Below are positions 35,778-44,400 of a stretch of 64,000 nt of DNA, one piece after another (the first letter of the stretch is position 1; every line of letters begins with the position of its first letter). Under the pieces are notes generated by a model that worked only from the letters and a program-made list of their open reading frames with translations, had not been told where the DNA came from and ran no database searches. The stretch is from assembly GCF_024642105.1 (NCBI RefSeq), contig NZ_JAHEBT010000002.1, positions 18,134-82,133 on the forward strand, given 5' to 3'. Source of the DNA: Flavobacterium sp. (lineage in GTDB: Bacteria; Bacteroidota; Bacteroidia; Flavobacteriales; Flavobacteriaceae). Made by a program: the position numbers and the translations under genes.

Positions 35778-36207
35778 TTAATCAATTTTATTACTCCTCT
35801 GTTTTTATTTATTTCGAACTCGACGAATATACTATTTAAAATCTTACTTGGCAAAATTCGTTAAAAATACAATCCAAAATATGGATTTGAAAACAAAAAA
35901 TATGTACATTGCGTCAAAATTACGCATTTTATTTTTATATTTAAAATACTAGAATTTAAGTTCATTATTGTTGGAAAAAGTATTGAAAAGGAAATAAAAA
36001 GAGGCTGCTTAAGACAACCTCTAATTTAATTCTCTCTTTTTCAATTTAGATTCCCTGATAGGTCATAACTACAAGCTTATTGGGAAAATGATTTAGAGTC
36101 AATACTTTTTATTTTTTTACTATAGAATTTGAATTTCTAAGTAAGCAAATAAAAAGAATGAACCAAATATATTCATTTTGAATTAAAAAAGAGAGCTATT
36201 ACATTTT
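35778..36207. other. 430-bp intergenic region, NUDIX promoter and GH3 3' end
   Basis: No convincing gene. It holds the upstream region of the NUDIX regulator, including a small inverted repeat TGCGT / ACGCA (35910-35914 and 35922-35926, 7-base spacer) that could be an operator, and the terminator at 36000-36022. The rest is AT-rich sequence without recognisable signals. Confidence 0.55.
36000..36022 (-). terminator. Probable terminator of the beta-glucan operon
   Basis: On the minus strand AGAGGTTGT pairs with GCAGCCTCT (two G-U pairs), loop CTTAA, followed by TTTTT. It is about 185 bp after the GH3 stop, the last gene of the operon, and resembles the terminator at 34970. Confidence 0.65.
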
Positions 36208-38433
36208 TTATTTGATTAGTTCAAATGTCGCTCTCAATCGAATATCGGATGATGAGGAGCCAATCATTAAATCAAAATCTCCAGGTTCAGTGCCACATAC
36301 TAATTGTTGATTATAAAACGACAACTTCTCTTTATCAATTTGAAATTGAATCGTTTTTGTTTCTCCAGCATTCAAATGAATCTTTTGAAAATCTTTCAAT
36401 TCAATAATTGGACGAACCACAGATCCTACCTTATCTCTCAAATACAATTGAACTACTTCATTCCCTTCAAATTTTCCAGAATTGGTCAAATTGAAACTCA
36501 CCTCAATCGTTTCAGCATCGTTGATTTTATTTTTAGATAATTTCAAATCAGTATAATCAAATGTGGTATAACTTAATCCAAATCCGAACGGAAATTTAGG
36601 ACTATTCTTCAAATCGGTATAAGCCGAAACGTAATTGAAAGCCGTTTCATTTGGCGCAGGCCTTCCGGTATTGAAATGATTGTAATAAATAGGTAATTGT
36701 CCTTCTTCTCTTGGAAATGTCATCGGCAATTTCCCTGACGGATTATAATCGCCAAACAATACATCTGCAATAGCATTACCCGCTTCAGTTCCTAACCACC
36801 AAGTATATAAAATAGCGGGAGCAGTATCGGCAGTCTGATTAAAAATAAGGGGGCGTCCTGCATTAATTAAAACTACCACTGGTTTTCCAGTTGCCTGAAG
36901 TACTTTTACCAACTCTTCTTGTACTCCCGGAATGTGAATATTACTTCTACTTTTGGCTTCGCCACTCATATTGCCTCGTTCACCAATACTCACAATCACT
37001 ACATCAGCTTGATTGGCAACGGCAACAGCTTCGGCAAAACCGTCTTTATTATTTCCTTCTATTTCACATCCTTTAGCATATAACAATTGAGCAGTTTTAC
37101 CTACTTTATTTTGTAATCCTTCCCATTGTGAAACCACATGTTTATTGTAATCTAACTCAGGTAGCTCTACTGCCCAAAATCCCATGTTCTCTTTGTGTTC
37201 TTTGACTAATGGACCAATAAACGCAATCTTTTTAATGTCTTTAGATAAAGGCAAAAGTTGTTTTTCATTTTTCAACAAAACAATACTTTTAACTGCCATA
37301 TCACGCGCTATTTTTCGATGCAACGGATTGTTTAATTCTTTTGCTTCTCGTTTTGGATTGGAATACTTGTAAGGATCTTCAAATAAACCTAACTCCATTT
37401 TCTTACGCAAAATACGCTTTACAGCATCATCAATCAAAGTGACATCAACTTTACCTTCTTGGACTAATTGCGCCAAGTTATAACGATACGCATTGCTTTC
37501 CATATCCATATCACTTCCAGCCGTAATAGCTAATTGAGCCGCTTCTTTATTATCTTTCACATTACCGTGATTGACCATTTCTCCAATAGAACCCCAATCA
37601 GAAACTACAAATCCTTGGAAATTCCATTTCCCTTTTAGAATGTCTCTTTGTAAAAATCTATTTCCTGTCGCTGGCACACCGTTCAAATCGTTGAACGAAT
37701 TCATAAAAGTTGCCGCACCTGCATCCAAAGCTGCTTTGAAAGGAGGCAAATACGTTTCCCATAACATTCTATCGCTCATATCCACCGAATTGTAATCACG
37801 GCCACCCACAGCAGCACCGTAGCCTACAAAGTGTTTGACACAAGCCATTACCGAATTAATATCGCCCAAGTTCCCTTGAAAACCTTTTACTCTGGCAATT
37901 GCAATTTTAGACCCCAAATAGGTATCTTCTCCTGCTCCTTCCATTACACGCCCCCAACGTGGGTCACGAGCAATATCTACCATAGGGGCAAATGTCCAAT
38001 GAATACCGCTGGCCGAAGCTTCAACAGCTGCAATTCGTGCACCTAAAGCAATGGCATCTAAATCCCAACTCGCCGCTTCTGCTAACGGAATTGGGAAAGT
38101 CGTTTTATAACCATGAATCACGTCTTGGCCAAACAACAACGGAATCTTCAATCGGGATTGCATCGCTAATTCTTGGTATTGTCGGGTGTATTTTGTGCCA
38201 ATAACATTTAGCATCGAACCTATCAAACCACCCTTAATTTCCGCTTCTTTATTCGGATTAATCGTGATGGGCCCCGTTGCTTGATTATTACCAGTGTATT
38301 GATTTAATTGACCTATTTTTTCTTCTAAAGTCATTTGTTTGAGCAAAGCCTCTACTCTTTGATCAATTGTTTTTTGTTGCGAAAAACCTAAAAAAGAAAC
38401 CAATAGTAGTCCAAGAATACTCGTTTTTTTCAT
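36208..38433 (-). CDS. GH3 beta-glucosidase (BglX-like)
   Basis: Periplasmic exo-beta-glucosidase that releases glucose from beta-gluco-oligosaccharides. 741 residues, normal for the BglX group. Signal peptide (1-18, FLGFSQ); (beta/alpha)8 domain about 20-360 with KHFVGYGAAVGGRDYN and nucleophile D279 in GFVVSDWGSIGE; alpha/beta sandwich domain about 380-600; fibronectin III-like C-terminus (NEVVQLYLRD, PGDFDLMIGSSS). It is the last gene of the locus, 20 bp after a GH30 gene. It would finish the digestion of laminari- or gentio-oligosaccharides. Confidence 0.93.
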   Translation of the reverse strand: MKKTSILGLLLVSFLGFSQQKTIDQRVEALLKQMTLEEKIGQLNQYTGNNQATGPITINPNKEAEIKGGLIGSMLNVIGTKYTRQYQELAMQSRLKIPLLFGQDVIHGYKTTFPIPLAEAASWDLDAIALGARIAAVEASASGIHWTFAPMVDIARDPRWGRVMEGAGEDTYLGSKIAIARVKGFQGNLGDINSVMACVKHFVGYGAAVGGRDYNSVDMSDRMLWETYLPPFKAALDAGAATFMNSFNDLNGVPATGNRFLQRDILKGKWNFQGFVVSDWGSIGEMVNHGNVKDNKEAAQLAITAGSDMDMESNAYRYNLAQLVQEGKVDVTLIDDAVKRILRKKMELGLFEDPYKYSNPKREAKELNNPLHRKIARDMAVKSIVLLKNEKQLLPLSKDIKKIAFIGPLVKEHKENMGFWAVELPELDYNKHVVSQWEGLQNKVGKTAQLLYAKGCEIEGNNKDGFAEAVAVANQADVVIVSIGERGNMSGEAKSRSNIHIPGVQEELVKVLQATGKPVVVLINAGRPLIFNQTADTAPAILYTWWLGTEAGNAIADVLFGDYNPSGKLPMTFPREEGQLPIYYNHFNTGRPAPNETAFNYVSAYTDLKNSPKFPFGFGLSYTTFDYTDLKLSKNKINDAETIEVSFNLTNSGKFEGNEVVQLYLRDKVGSVVRPIIELKDFQKIHLNAGETKTIQFQIDKEKLSFYNQQLVCGTEPGDFDLMIGSSSSDIRLRATFELIK

Positions 38434-38453
38434 GAAATATTTATTTTAATAAA

Positions 38454-39908
38454 TTAATAAACCAAAGTTTGAATTGCGTGTGGCAGGATCGTAACTACCG
38501 ATTTTTCATTACCTACAACTAAATTATAAGTTATTTTTTTTGACGATTGGTTCATTACAATAGTAACCATTTTTCCATCAGTATTCACAAAAGAAGTGCT
38601 TAATAGATTACTTCTACTAGAAGCTGTGCTTACCCGCTTTGCATTCGGACGAATAAATTTAGAAAAATGCCCGATATAATAATAACTTGGTGTGTAAATT
38701 AATTCCCCTGTTTTAGAATCAGCATGAATCGGAGCAAAACAAAAGTTACCTTTATGATTAGGCCCTCCGTTTTCGTCTAACAAAATATTCCAATCTGTCC
38801 AACCCACTGTTCCATTATTAAAATCATTGATCATCGAAATTCCGTAACGTTCTGCATTACCCCAAAACTGGTATTTTTTAGCATCAAACCGTTCTACACA
38901 GCCTTCGGTAAACAATAGATTTTTAGTCGGATAAGCTTCGCGTACTTTTCTAACGTTATCAAACATAGGCTGTTCTCCTGCCCAAGTTTCGTACCAATGA
39001 AATCCCATCCCCCAGGCATACTTTGAAGCTTCAGGGTCATCAAAAATCACATTCGCTCTTTGGTTCATCAAATCACGATTATGATCCCAAACCACAATTT
39101 TTTTCGACCCCAAACCTCCTTTTTGCATCGTTGGTCCTAAATATTTTTTCAGAAAATCTCTTTCAGTAGCAGCTGTGAATAAACAAGATTCCCATTTTTG
39201 AGTAGCCATAGGTTCGTTTTGAATGGTAATTCCCCAAATAGGCATTCCTTCTTTTTCGTATGCTTTAACAAATTTTACATAATAATTTGCCCACGCTTGA
39301 TAAAACTGAGGTAGTAAAGTTCCGCCTTGAAGCATCGTGCCATTACTTTTCATAAAAGAAGGTGGGCTCCAAGGCGAAGCATACAACAATAATTTACCCC
39401 CAGCAATTTGAATGGCGCGTTTAATCATGGGGATTCTAAATTGTTGGTCGTGAGCAATTGAAAAAGTTTTTAATTCCTTATCACCTTCGGCAATGTAGGT
39501 ATAACTTCCTGATGAAAAATCAGAACTGTGAATAGATGTTCTAAGTAGGCTATAGCCAATTCCGTTGTCTTTATTGTAGTAAGCCGTAAGTAGTTCAGCC
39601 TGTTTCGCTGGACTTAATTTGGCAAAAACCTCAGCCGAGGCATCAGTAATTGCCCCTCCAATTCCCATAAAAGTTTGAAAGGTTTTTTGGGGCGCTACAA
39701 AAACAGAAATTTCCGTTTCTACAGGTTGTTCAGCAGCCGTAAAATACAGTTTATCTGTAAGTGTTAGTCGCAAATTTGTACTGTCTGCTGTAGTATAAAC
39801 GCTGATTTCTTTAGTTTTTGGGACAATTGTTTTCTTTTGTTGCGCCACCATAGTTAAGGCTACAAAACTAAAAAAGGCAACCGCAAATTTTACTGTTTTG
39901 TGTTTCAT
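38454..39908 (-). CDS. GH30 beta-glucanase/beta-glucosidase, copy A
   Basis: Retaining glycoside hydrolase of family 30, probably acting on beta-1,6- or beta-1,3-glucosidic links. 484 residues; signal peptide (1-23, LTMVAQ). Motifs: QTFMGIGGAITDASAEVF (78-95), LLYASPWSPPSFMKSNG, acid/base E232 in GITIQNEPMATQKWES, nucleophile E335 in LLFTEGCVE, and TVGWTDWNILLDENGGPNH. No lipobox, so periplasmic. It is next to a second, more divergent GH30 (10 bp spacing), which suggests a division of labour on branch and main-chain linkages. Subfamily cannot be fixed by eye. Confidence 0.9.
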   Translation of the reverse strand: MKHKTVKFAVAFFSFVALTMVAQQKKTIVPKTKEISVYTTADSTNLRLTLTDKLYFTAAEQPVETEISVFVAPQKTFQTFMGIGGAITDASAEVFAKLSPAKQAELLTAYYNKDNGIGYSLLRTSIHSSDFSSGSYTYIAEGDKELKTFSIAHDQQFRIPMIKRAIQIAGGKLLLYASPWSPPSFMKSNGTMLQGGTLLPQFYQAWANYYVKFVKAYEKEGMPIWGITIQNEPMATQKWESCLFTAATERDFLKKYLGPTMQKGGLGSKKIVVWDHNRDLMNQRANVIFDDPEASKYAWGMGFHWYETWAGEQPMFDNVRKVREAYPTKNLLFTEGCVERFDAKKYQFWGNAERYGISMINDFNNGTVGWTDWNILLDENGGPNHKGNFCFAPIHADSKTGELIYTPSYYYIGHFSKFIRPNAKRVSTASSRSNLLSTSFVNTDGKMVTIVMNQSSKKITYNLVVGNEKSVVTILPHAIQTLVY

Positions 39909-39918
39909 TTTTTATTTT

Positions 39919-41334
39919 TTACCAAGAAAAAGTAGCTACTGCTCCTGCTTCTAAAGCAGTTATAACCCCTCTTCCGTTGAATTTAATATTAAATAATTCA
40001 GTAGTATTTCCGTCATTTTCAACAAGCAAAACCTTTTTTCCTAAAGGGGTTTTAAAAGCCACGGTATTCAAGTTTTCCCTCTGAGTAGACCCAATACGAA
40101 CCGAACCAGCAGGAACAAATTTAGAAGCATGCGCAATAATATAATAGCCAACATTTCGCTCAAAATTATCAGCACCTTTAATAGTTAAAGCTCCTTTACA
40201 GGTTGAACAACCACCAGGAGTGTACGGTCTAAAATTAGCATCGTTGGCTAAATTCCATTCCAAAGCTACCTTACTCCAATTGCGCATCGAACCGATAATT
40301 ACATTTTTCAAATGCCATTTTAAATCACCGGCAAAAGTGCCAGATGTACCCGTATATTGTTCAGTGAAATAGAGGTTTTTATTTGGATAGGCATTATGCA
40401 CTGTAGATAATGCACTAATATCACCTTCGTACAAATGAAAAGCAGAACCATCAACATACGGATTTGCACCTGCATCATTTAATATTGTCAAAGGGTATTC
40501 TGGTTTATTGCAGTTGTGATCGTAAATAATAATCTTGGTAGTCAAATTAGCATTGGCAAAAGCAGGCCCCAAATGATTCTTAATAAAATTCGCTTGTTGC
40601 AAAGCCGTCATATACATACTCGGATTATTCCCTGGATGCAAGGGCTCGTTTTGAGGAGTAATAGCGGTTATTGCGATTCCTTCCTCTTTCATTTTTTGTA
40701 TGTACTTTACAAAATAATTGGCATAAACACCATAATATTCTGGTTTTAGACTACCGCCAATAAAGGCATTATTGTCTTTCATCCAAGTGGGTGCTGACCA
40801 AGGCGTTGCTATAATTTTGATTTGCGGGTTGATGGCTACAATTTCTTTTAGCATTGGTATCACATCATTTTTATCAGGATTTAAACTGAATTGAGATAAT
40901 GTAACGTCCGTTTGACCAGAAGGTAAATCATCATAAGTAAAAGGTGTCGCATTCAAATCAGACGCTCCAATACTGATACGGAGATAACTTATCGAAATAG
41001 AATTGTCTTTTTTTCCAAATAATTCTTGAAGCAATTCTTGACGTTTTTGCGTATTCAATGTATTGATGCTTTGCGCACTTCCTCCAGTCAAAGTAAATCC
41101 AAAACCATCAATAGTTTGATACGTTTGCAATTCATCAACTTCAACTGTTGGATAAATAGTAGCTGTAGCTCCGAATATTAAAATTTCTTTTTGTTTTTGC
41201 AAGTAGATATTCTTGTTACTATTGGTCAACCAAAAATCAACATTATTTATTGTTGTTGATAATTCTGGAACTGACTTGTATGAAGAACAACAAGATAACA
41301 ATAACGATATGAATAGTAATAAAACAGTTTTCAT
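39919..41334 (-). CDS. GH30 beta-glucanase, copy B, lipoprotein
   Basis: Second GH30 enzyme, 471 residues from the ATG at 41334. An earlier ATG at 41379 would add 15 residues and overlap the upstream gene, but the lipoprotein signal MKTVLLLFISLLLSCC starts at 41334, with a purine-rich AAGAGAG before it, so this start is preferred. Lipid-anchored, possibly on the cell surface. Motifs: DGFGFTLTGGSAQSI, IIATPWSAPTWMKDN, acid/base E230 in ITPQNEPLHPGNNPS, nucleophile E325 in LYFTEQYTG. Sequence differs clearly from copy A. Likely a beta-1,6- or beta-1,3-glucanase of the laminarin-type locus. Confidence 0.9.
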   Translation of the reverse strand: MKTVLLLFISLLLSCCSSYKSVPELSTTINNVDFWLTNSNKNIYLQKQKEILIFGATATIYPTVEVDELQTYQTIDGFGFTLTGGSAQSINTLNTQKRQELLQELFGKKDNSISISYLRISIGASDLNATPFTYDDLPSGQTDVTLSQFSLNPDKNDVIPMLKEIVAINPQIKIIATPWSAPTWMKDNNAFIGGSLKPEYYGVYANYFVKYIQKMKEEGIAITAITPQNEPLHPGNNPSMYMTALQQANFIKNHLGPAFANANLTTKIIIYDHNCNKPEYPLTILNDAGANPYVDGSAFHLYEGDISALSTVHNAYPNKNLYFTEQYTGTSGTFAGDLKWHLKNVIIGSMRNWSKVALEWNLANDANFRPYTPGGCSTCKGALTIKGADNFERNVGYYIIAHASKFVPAGSVRIGSTQRENLNTVAFKTPLGKKVLLVENDGNTTELFNIKFNGRGVITALEAGAVATFSW

Positions 41335-41350
41335 AAATTCTCTCTTATTT

Positions 41351-42202
41351 TTAATTGGCCTCAAAAACAAGTTCAACATAAACAGGCAAATGATCTGAAG
41401 GGTATTTCAAGTCTTTTGAATCCGTTAGAACAGCATACTTTTTCACTTTTAATTTTGAGTTCTTAGAAACAAAAATATAATCTATTCGTTTTGTAACTGG
41501 TGTATTAAATTCAAAATTATTAAATGTACCAATAGCACCAAAAGGTGCTTCAACAGCTATCTCACGCGTATCATCCATCCTCATTTTGAGATTGCTTATT
41601 AATAATGATTGTGGCTCTGAATTAAAATCACCCATGAAAATTACCGGATAATTTAGCGTATTTAATTGGTTTATTTGGGCAAGAATTAATTCTACCCCTT
41701 TTGTTCTAGCTTGTTCTCCAATATGATCCAAATGGGTATTAAACACCCAAAAAAGTTGGTTTGTTTTCGCTTCTTGAAAAAGAGCATAGGTACATACTCT
41801 ATGGCAGGCTGCATCCCAACCCATTGAAATAGATTCGGGAGTTTCAGAAAGCCAAAAAGTATTAGTTTGTATAATTGTAAACTTATCTTTTTTGTAAAAA
41901 ATATTCGAAGATTCCCCTTTACCTACTCCTTCTCTACCAATTCCTACTTGATTGTACTGCGGGAGTAATTGTTCTAAATCAACTACCTGATGCGGCATCG
42001 CTTCCTGAACACCTAAAATATCAGGTTCATAAAATCGAACTTGTGCAGCAAAAAAATCTTTGCGAAACGGCCAGGCATTATTACCATCAGAAGCAACATC
42101 CAAACGAATATTATAAGTCATTGCTTTTAATGACTGAGCTTGAATCACTATTCCAAGTAAAGTTGCGACAATTACAGATATAATTTTGAAAGAGTTTTTC
42201 AT
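41351..42202 (-). CDS. Endonuclease/exonuclease/phosphatase-fold secreted protein
   Basis: A 283-residue protein with signal peptide (about 1-22, GIVIQAQ) and the metal-dependent phosphoesterase fold: MTYNIRLDVASDGNNAW (28-44), DILGVQEAMPHQ with the metal-binding Glu, VFNTHLDHIGEQAR, FMGDFNSEPQS and the terminal PSDHLPVYVELVF. All core catalytic motifs (QE, THLDH, GDFN, SDH) are present. It is embedded between GH30 and GH16 genes, so it should act in the periplasm or outside. Similar genes occur in other utilization loci, but the substrate, perhaps a phosphorylated glycan or lipid, is unknown. Confidence 0.88.
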   Translation of the reverse strand: MKNSFKIISVIVATLLGIVIQAQSLKAMTYNIRLDVASDGNNAWPFRKDFFAAQVRFYEPDILGVQEAMPHQVVDLEQLLPQYNQVGIGREGVGKGESSNIFYKKDKFTIIQTNTFWLSETPESISMGWDAACHRVCTYALFQEAKTNQLFWVFNTHLDHIGEQARTKGVELILAQINQLNTLNYPVIFMGDFNSEPQSLLISNLKMRMDDTREIAVEAPFGAIGTFNNFEFNTPVTKRIDYIFVSKNSKLKVKKYAVLTDSKDLKYPSDHLPVYVELVFEAN

Positions 42203-42225
42203 AAATATTAAAATTATTCTTCAAT

Positions 42226-42258
42226 AAAGCTTTTATCCAACTTACAAATAAAAGCTTT
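42226..42258. other. Intercistronic hairpin downstream of GH16
   Basis: Perfect 11-bp inverted repeat AAAGCTTTTAT / ATAAAAGCTTT with an 11-base loop, in the 87-bp gap between the GH16 gene and the phosphoesterase gene. On the transcribed strand the T-run after it is weak, so processing or mRNA stabilisation is as likely as termination. Confidence 0.6.
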
Positions 42259-42289
42259 TTTTGAAGAACTTTTTTAGGCTACAAACCAT

Positions 42290-43378
42290 TTAATTGAAAA
42301 CTCTAATATAATCCACTTCATAAGTGGAAGAAACAAAATTAGGATCTATTGTTCCTCCAAAATTGCCTCCTATTGCACAATTAATAATCAAGAAAAAGTT
42401 TTGATTAAATGGCAGTGCAGAGGTATTTGTAAATGTATGAAACAAAGTACCATCAACATAAAACTTGATACTATCAGCTCTCCAGTCTAAAGAGTAAATA
42501 TGAAACTCTGTAGTGGCATTTGTAATATTAGTCGTTCTAGACACTGCATTTCCTCCTGAAAAATTAGGATAATGCAACGTTCCATAGATTTTATTTAATT
42601 GATTGCCAAGATGTTCCATAATATCAATTTCTCCACAAGCTGGCCATCCAGCCGAAGTAATATTATCTCCTAACATCCATAAAGCAGGCCAGGTACCTCC
42701 ACCAGAAGGCAGCTTAGCTTTTATCTCAACTCTTCCGTATTTAAAAGAAAATTTACCTTGTGTTTTAATTCTGGCCGAAGTATAATTACTCCCATTATAA
42801 TTTTCTTTTATAGTTGTAATTTTTAATACCCCATTTTGAACTTTAACATTATCCGTCCTACTAGTGTAATATTGAGCTTCATTATTACCCCAACCCCAGT
42901 CTCCTGTTCCTAAATCGTAAACCCATTTAGTAGCATCTGGCGCTCCATCAACATTAAACTCATCGGCCCAAATTGCCTTTGGCGCAACATAAAGAGTTAA
43001 TGAAACCGAACTACTTACAAATTGTGAGCCGTTATAAGCAGAGACATAGATAGTATATGTATTAGTGCCAGCGGCATTATAAGTATAAGTTAAGGAGCCT
43101 GTAGTTGTTTCTTTAGTTTCCCCATCTCCTAAAGCTATTTTGTAGGATGTTGCGTTAGTTGCAGTGAAGGTAAAACTAACCGTTCCACTTCCATCTCCAT
43201 TAGGATTTTGAGTTGAAACACCTGTTGGAGTAGCCACAACTACTAAGTTAGATGGTTTTACTACCGCTTCTCCACCACTTGTAGTAGTGTCTCCGCTACA
43301 TGAAAAAAACAAGAAAGCAGATAGGAAAACACTTAGCATAAGCTTAGATTTATTGAAATTATTGAATTGTTTCTTCAT
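42290..43378 (-). CDS. GH16 laminarinase-type endo-beta-1,3-glucanase lipoprotein
   Basis: Surface endoglucanase for beta-1,3-glucan. 362 residues: lipoprotein signal (LFFSC, C27), a PKD-like beta-sandwich domain about 42-132 (VSFTFTATNATSYKIALGDG), then a GH16 domain about 136-362. The catalytic motif E-x-D-x-x-E is E250, D252, E255 in ACGEIDIMEHLGN; other blocks are WGWGNNEAQYYT, YGRVEIKAKLP, GGTWPALWMLG and INCAIGGNFGG, as in laminarinases. The PKD-like domain is closely similar to that of the lipoprotein encoded just upstream. Bracketed by two hairpins in the mRNA. Confidence 0.93.
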   Translation of the reverse strand: MKKQFNNFNKSKLMLSVFLSAFLFFSCSGDTTTSGGEAVVKPSNLVVVATPTGVSTQNPNGDGSGTVSFTFTATNATSYKIALGDGETKETTTGSLTYTYNAAGTNTYTIYVSAYNGSQFVSSSVSLTLYVAPKAIWADEFNVDGAPDATKWVYDLGTGDWGWGNNEAQYYTSRTDNVKVQNGVLKITTIKENYNGSNYTSARIKTQGKFSFKYGRVEIKAKLPSGGGTWPALWMLGDNITSAGWPACGEIDIMEHLGNQLNKIYGTLHYPNFSGGNAVSRTTNITNATTEFHIYSLDWRADSIKFYVDGTLFHTFTNTSALPFNQNFFLIINCAIGGNFGGTIDPNFVSSTYEVDYIRVFN

Positions 43379-43409
43379 TATTTGAAATCAATTGAATTTA
43401 TAATAATTA

Positions 43410-43443
43410 AAATAAACTCAGGACATAAGCCCTGAGTTTATTT
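43410..43443. other. Intercistronic hairpin upstream of GH16
   Basis: Perfect 13-bp inverted repeat AAATAAACTCAGG / CCTGAGTTTATTT with an 8-base loop, in the 76-bp gap between the surface lipoprotein and GH16 genes. It could be a partial terminator that lowers expression of the enzyme genes relative to susCD. Confidence 0.68.
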
Positions 43444-43454
43444 ATACAAGTTAT

Positions 43455-44384
43455 TTATGGAGTTGGTTTTAATTTCAAATACCAAGCATTCCCAGTTTCT
43501 GTACCTTGGACTCTTAAATACATATAGTTTGCATTAATTACCATAATTTCGTATTCTTTCTTTAGAGATCCGTAACCAATAAAAGTATCAACTCCAGAAA
43601 GCAAAATACTAGTTTGTGTAGATGGAGTTGCCGCTGAAATTCCAGTACTTGAAGGCACAAAACTAAATGCTCCTGTAGCTCCACCATAAGAATAGCATCC
43701 TTCATCTCCTGAAGCAGGAATTCCTGGTAAAGTTGTCAAACTGCCCGTTTTAGTAAAAGCTCCATCAGGACAAGTTACTTTTAAAGTATAAGCCGTTGAA
43801 GATACTTTGGCAAAAGTAAAAGTTGAAGTATAGAAACAGTTAGCTGTCGCTACTTTCTCATTCACGTTAGCAGACCACCATTCAGGAGTTAAAGATCCTG
43901 TCCATGGTCCCACTCCAAAATGTCCTGCTACACTTTTATCTACTACCCAAGTTTTTGAAGCATTATTGGTCAATGCAGTTACAATTGCAGAATCAGGCGT
44001 GAAATTACTTCGAACTGTTACGTCAGCTGTAATAGTTGTAGAAGTGCCTCCTGGTCCATAAGCAATAACAGTTACAGTATAAGTATTCAAGCCTAAAGTA
44101 GTATACTTTTTGGTAATTTTACCTCCATCTACTAAAACCAAATCAACTGCATCATTAGCATTAAAATCAATTTTAGAAGCCAAAATATTATCTCCAGAAA
44201 TGGTAAACGTAACATCTCCAGACCCATCTCCATTAGGATTAGCTGTCGTTTTTCCTGCAACACTAATTGCAACAGCTACATTAGAAGGTGCTTTTAACTC
44301 CCCTAATTGGTATTTTTCTTCTGTACAATTTGTAAAAACAATTCCAATTAAAAGAAATGTCAAAATATATTTTATGTTTTTCAT
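43455..44384 (-). CDS. Surface glycan-binding-type lipoprotein with PKD-like domain (309 aa)
   Basis: Lipoprotein (FTNC, C20) with an N-terminal PKD-like domain about 28-128 (NPNGDGSGDVTFTISGD, NTYTVTVIAYGPGG) that resembles the same region of the neighbouring GH16 enzyme, and a C-terminal beta-rich domain with conserved tryptophans (TWVVD, PEWWSAN, AWYLKLKP). It occupies the SusE/SusF position after susD, so it is probably an outer-membrane protein that binds beta-glucan and hands it to SusCD. No catalytic motif seen. Ligand inferred from the locus. Confidence 0.75.
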   Translation of the reverse strand: MKNIKYILTFLLIGIVFTNCTEEKYQLGELKAPSNVAVAISVAGKTTANPNGDGSGDVTFTISGDNILASKIDFNANDAVDLVLVDGGKITKKYTTLGLNTYTVTVIAYGPGGTSTTITADVTVRSNFTPDSAIVTALTNNASKTWVVDKSVAGHFGVGPWTGSLTPEWWSANVNEKVATANCFYTSTFTFAKVSSTAYTLKVTCPDGAFTKTGSLTTLPGIPASGDEGCYSYGGATGAFSFVPSSTGISAATPSTQTSILLSGVDTFIGYGSLKKEYEIMVINANYMYLRVQGTETGNAWYLKLKPTP

Positions 44385-44400
44385 TTTTATATTTTTTTAG

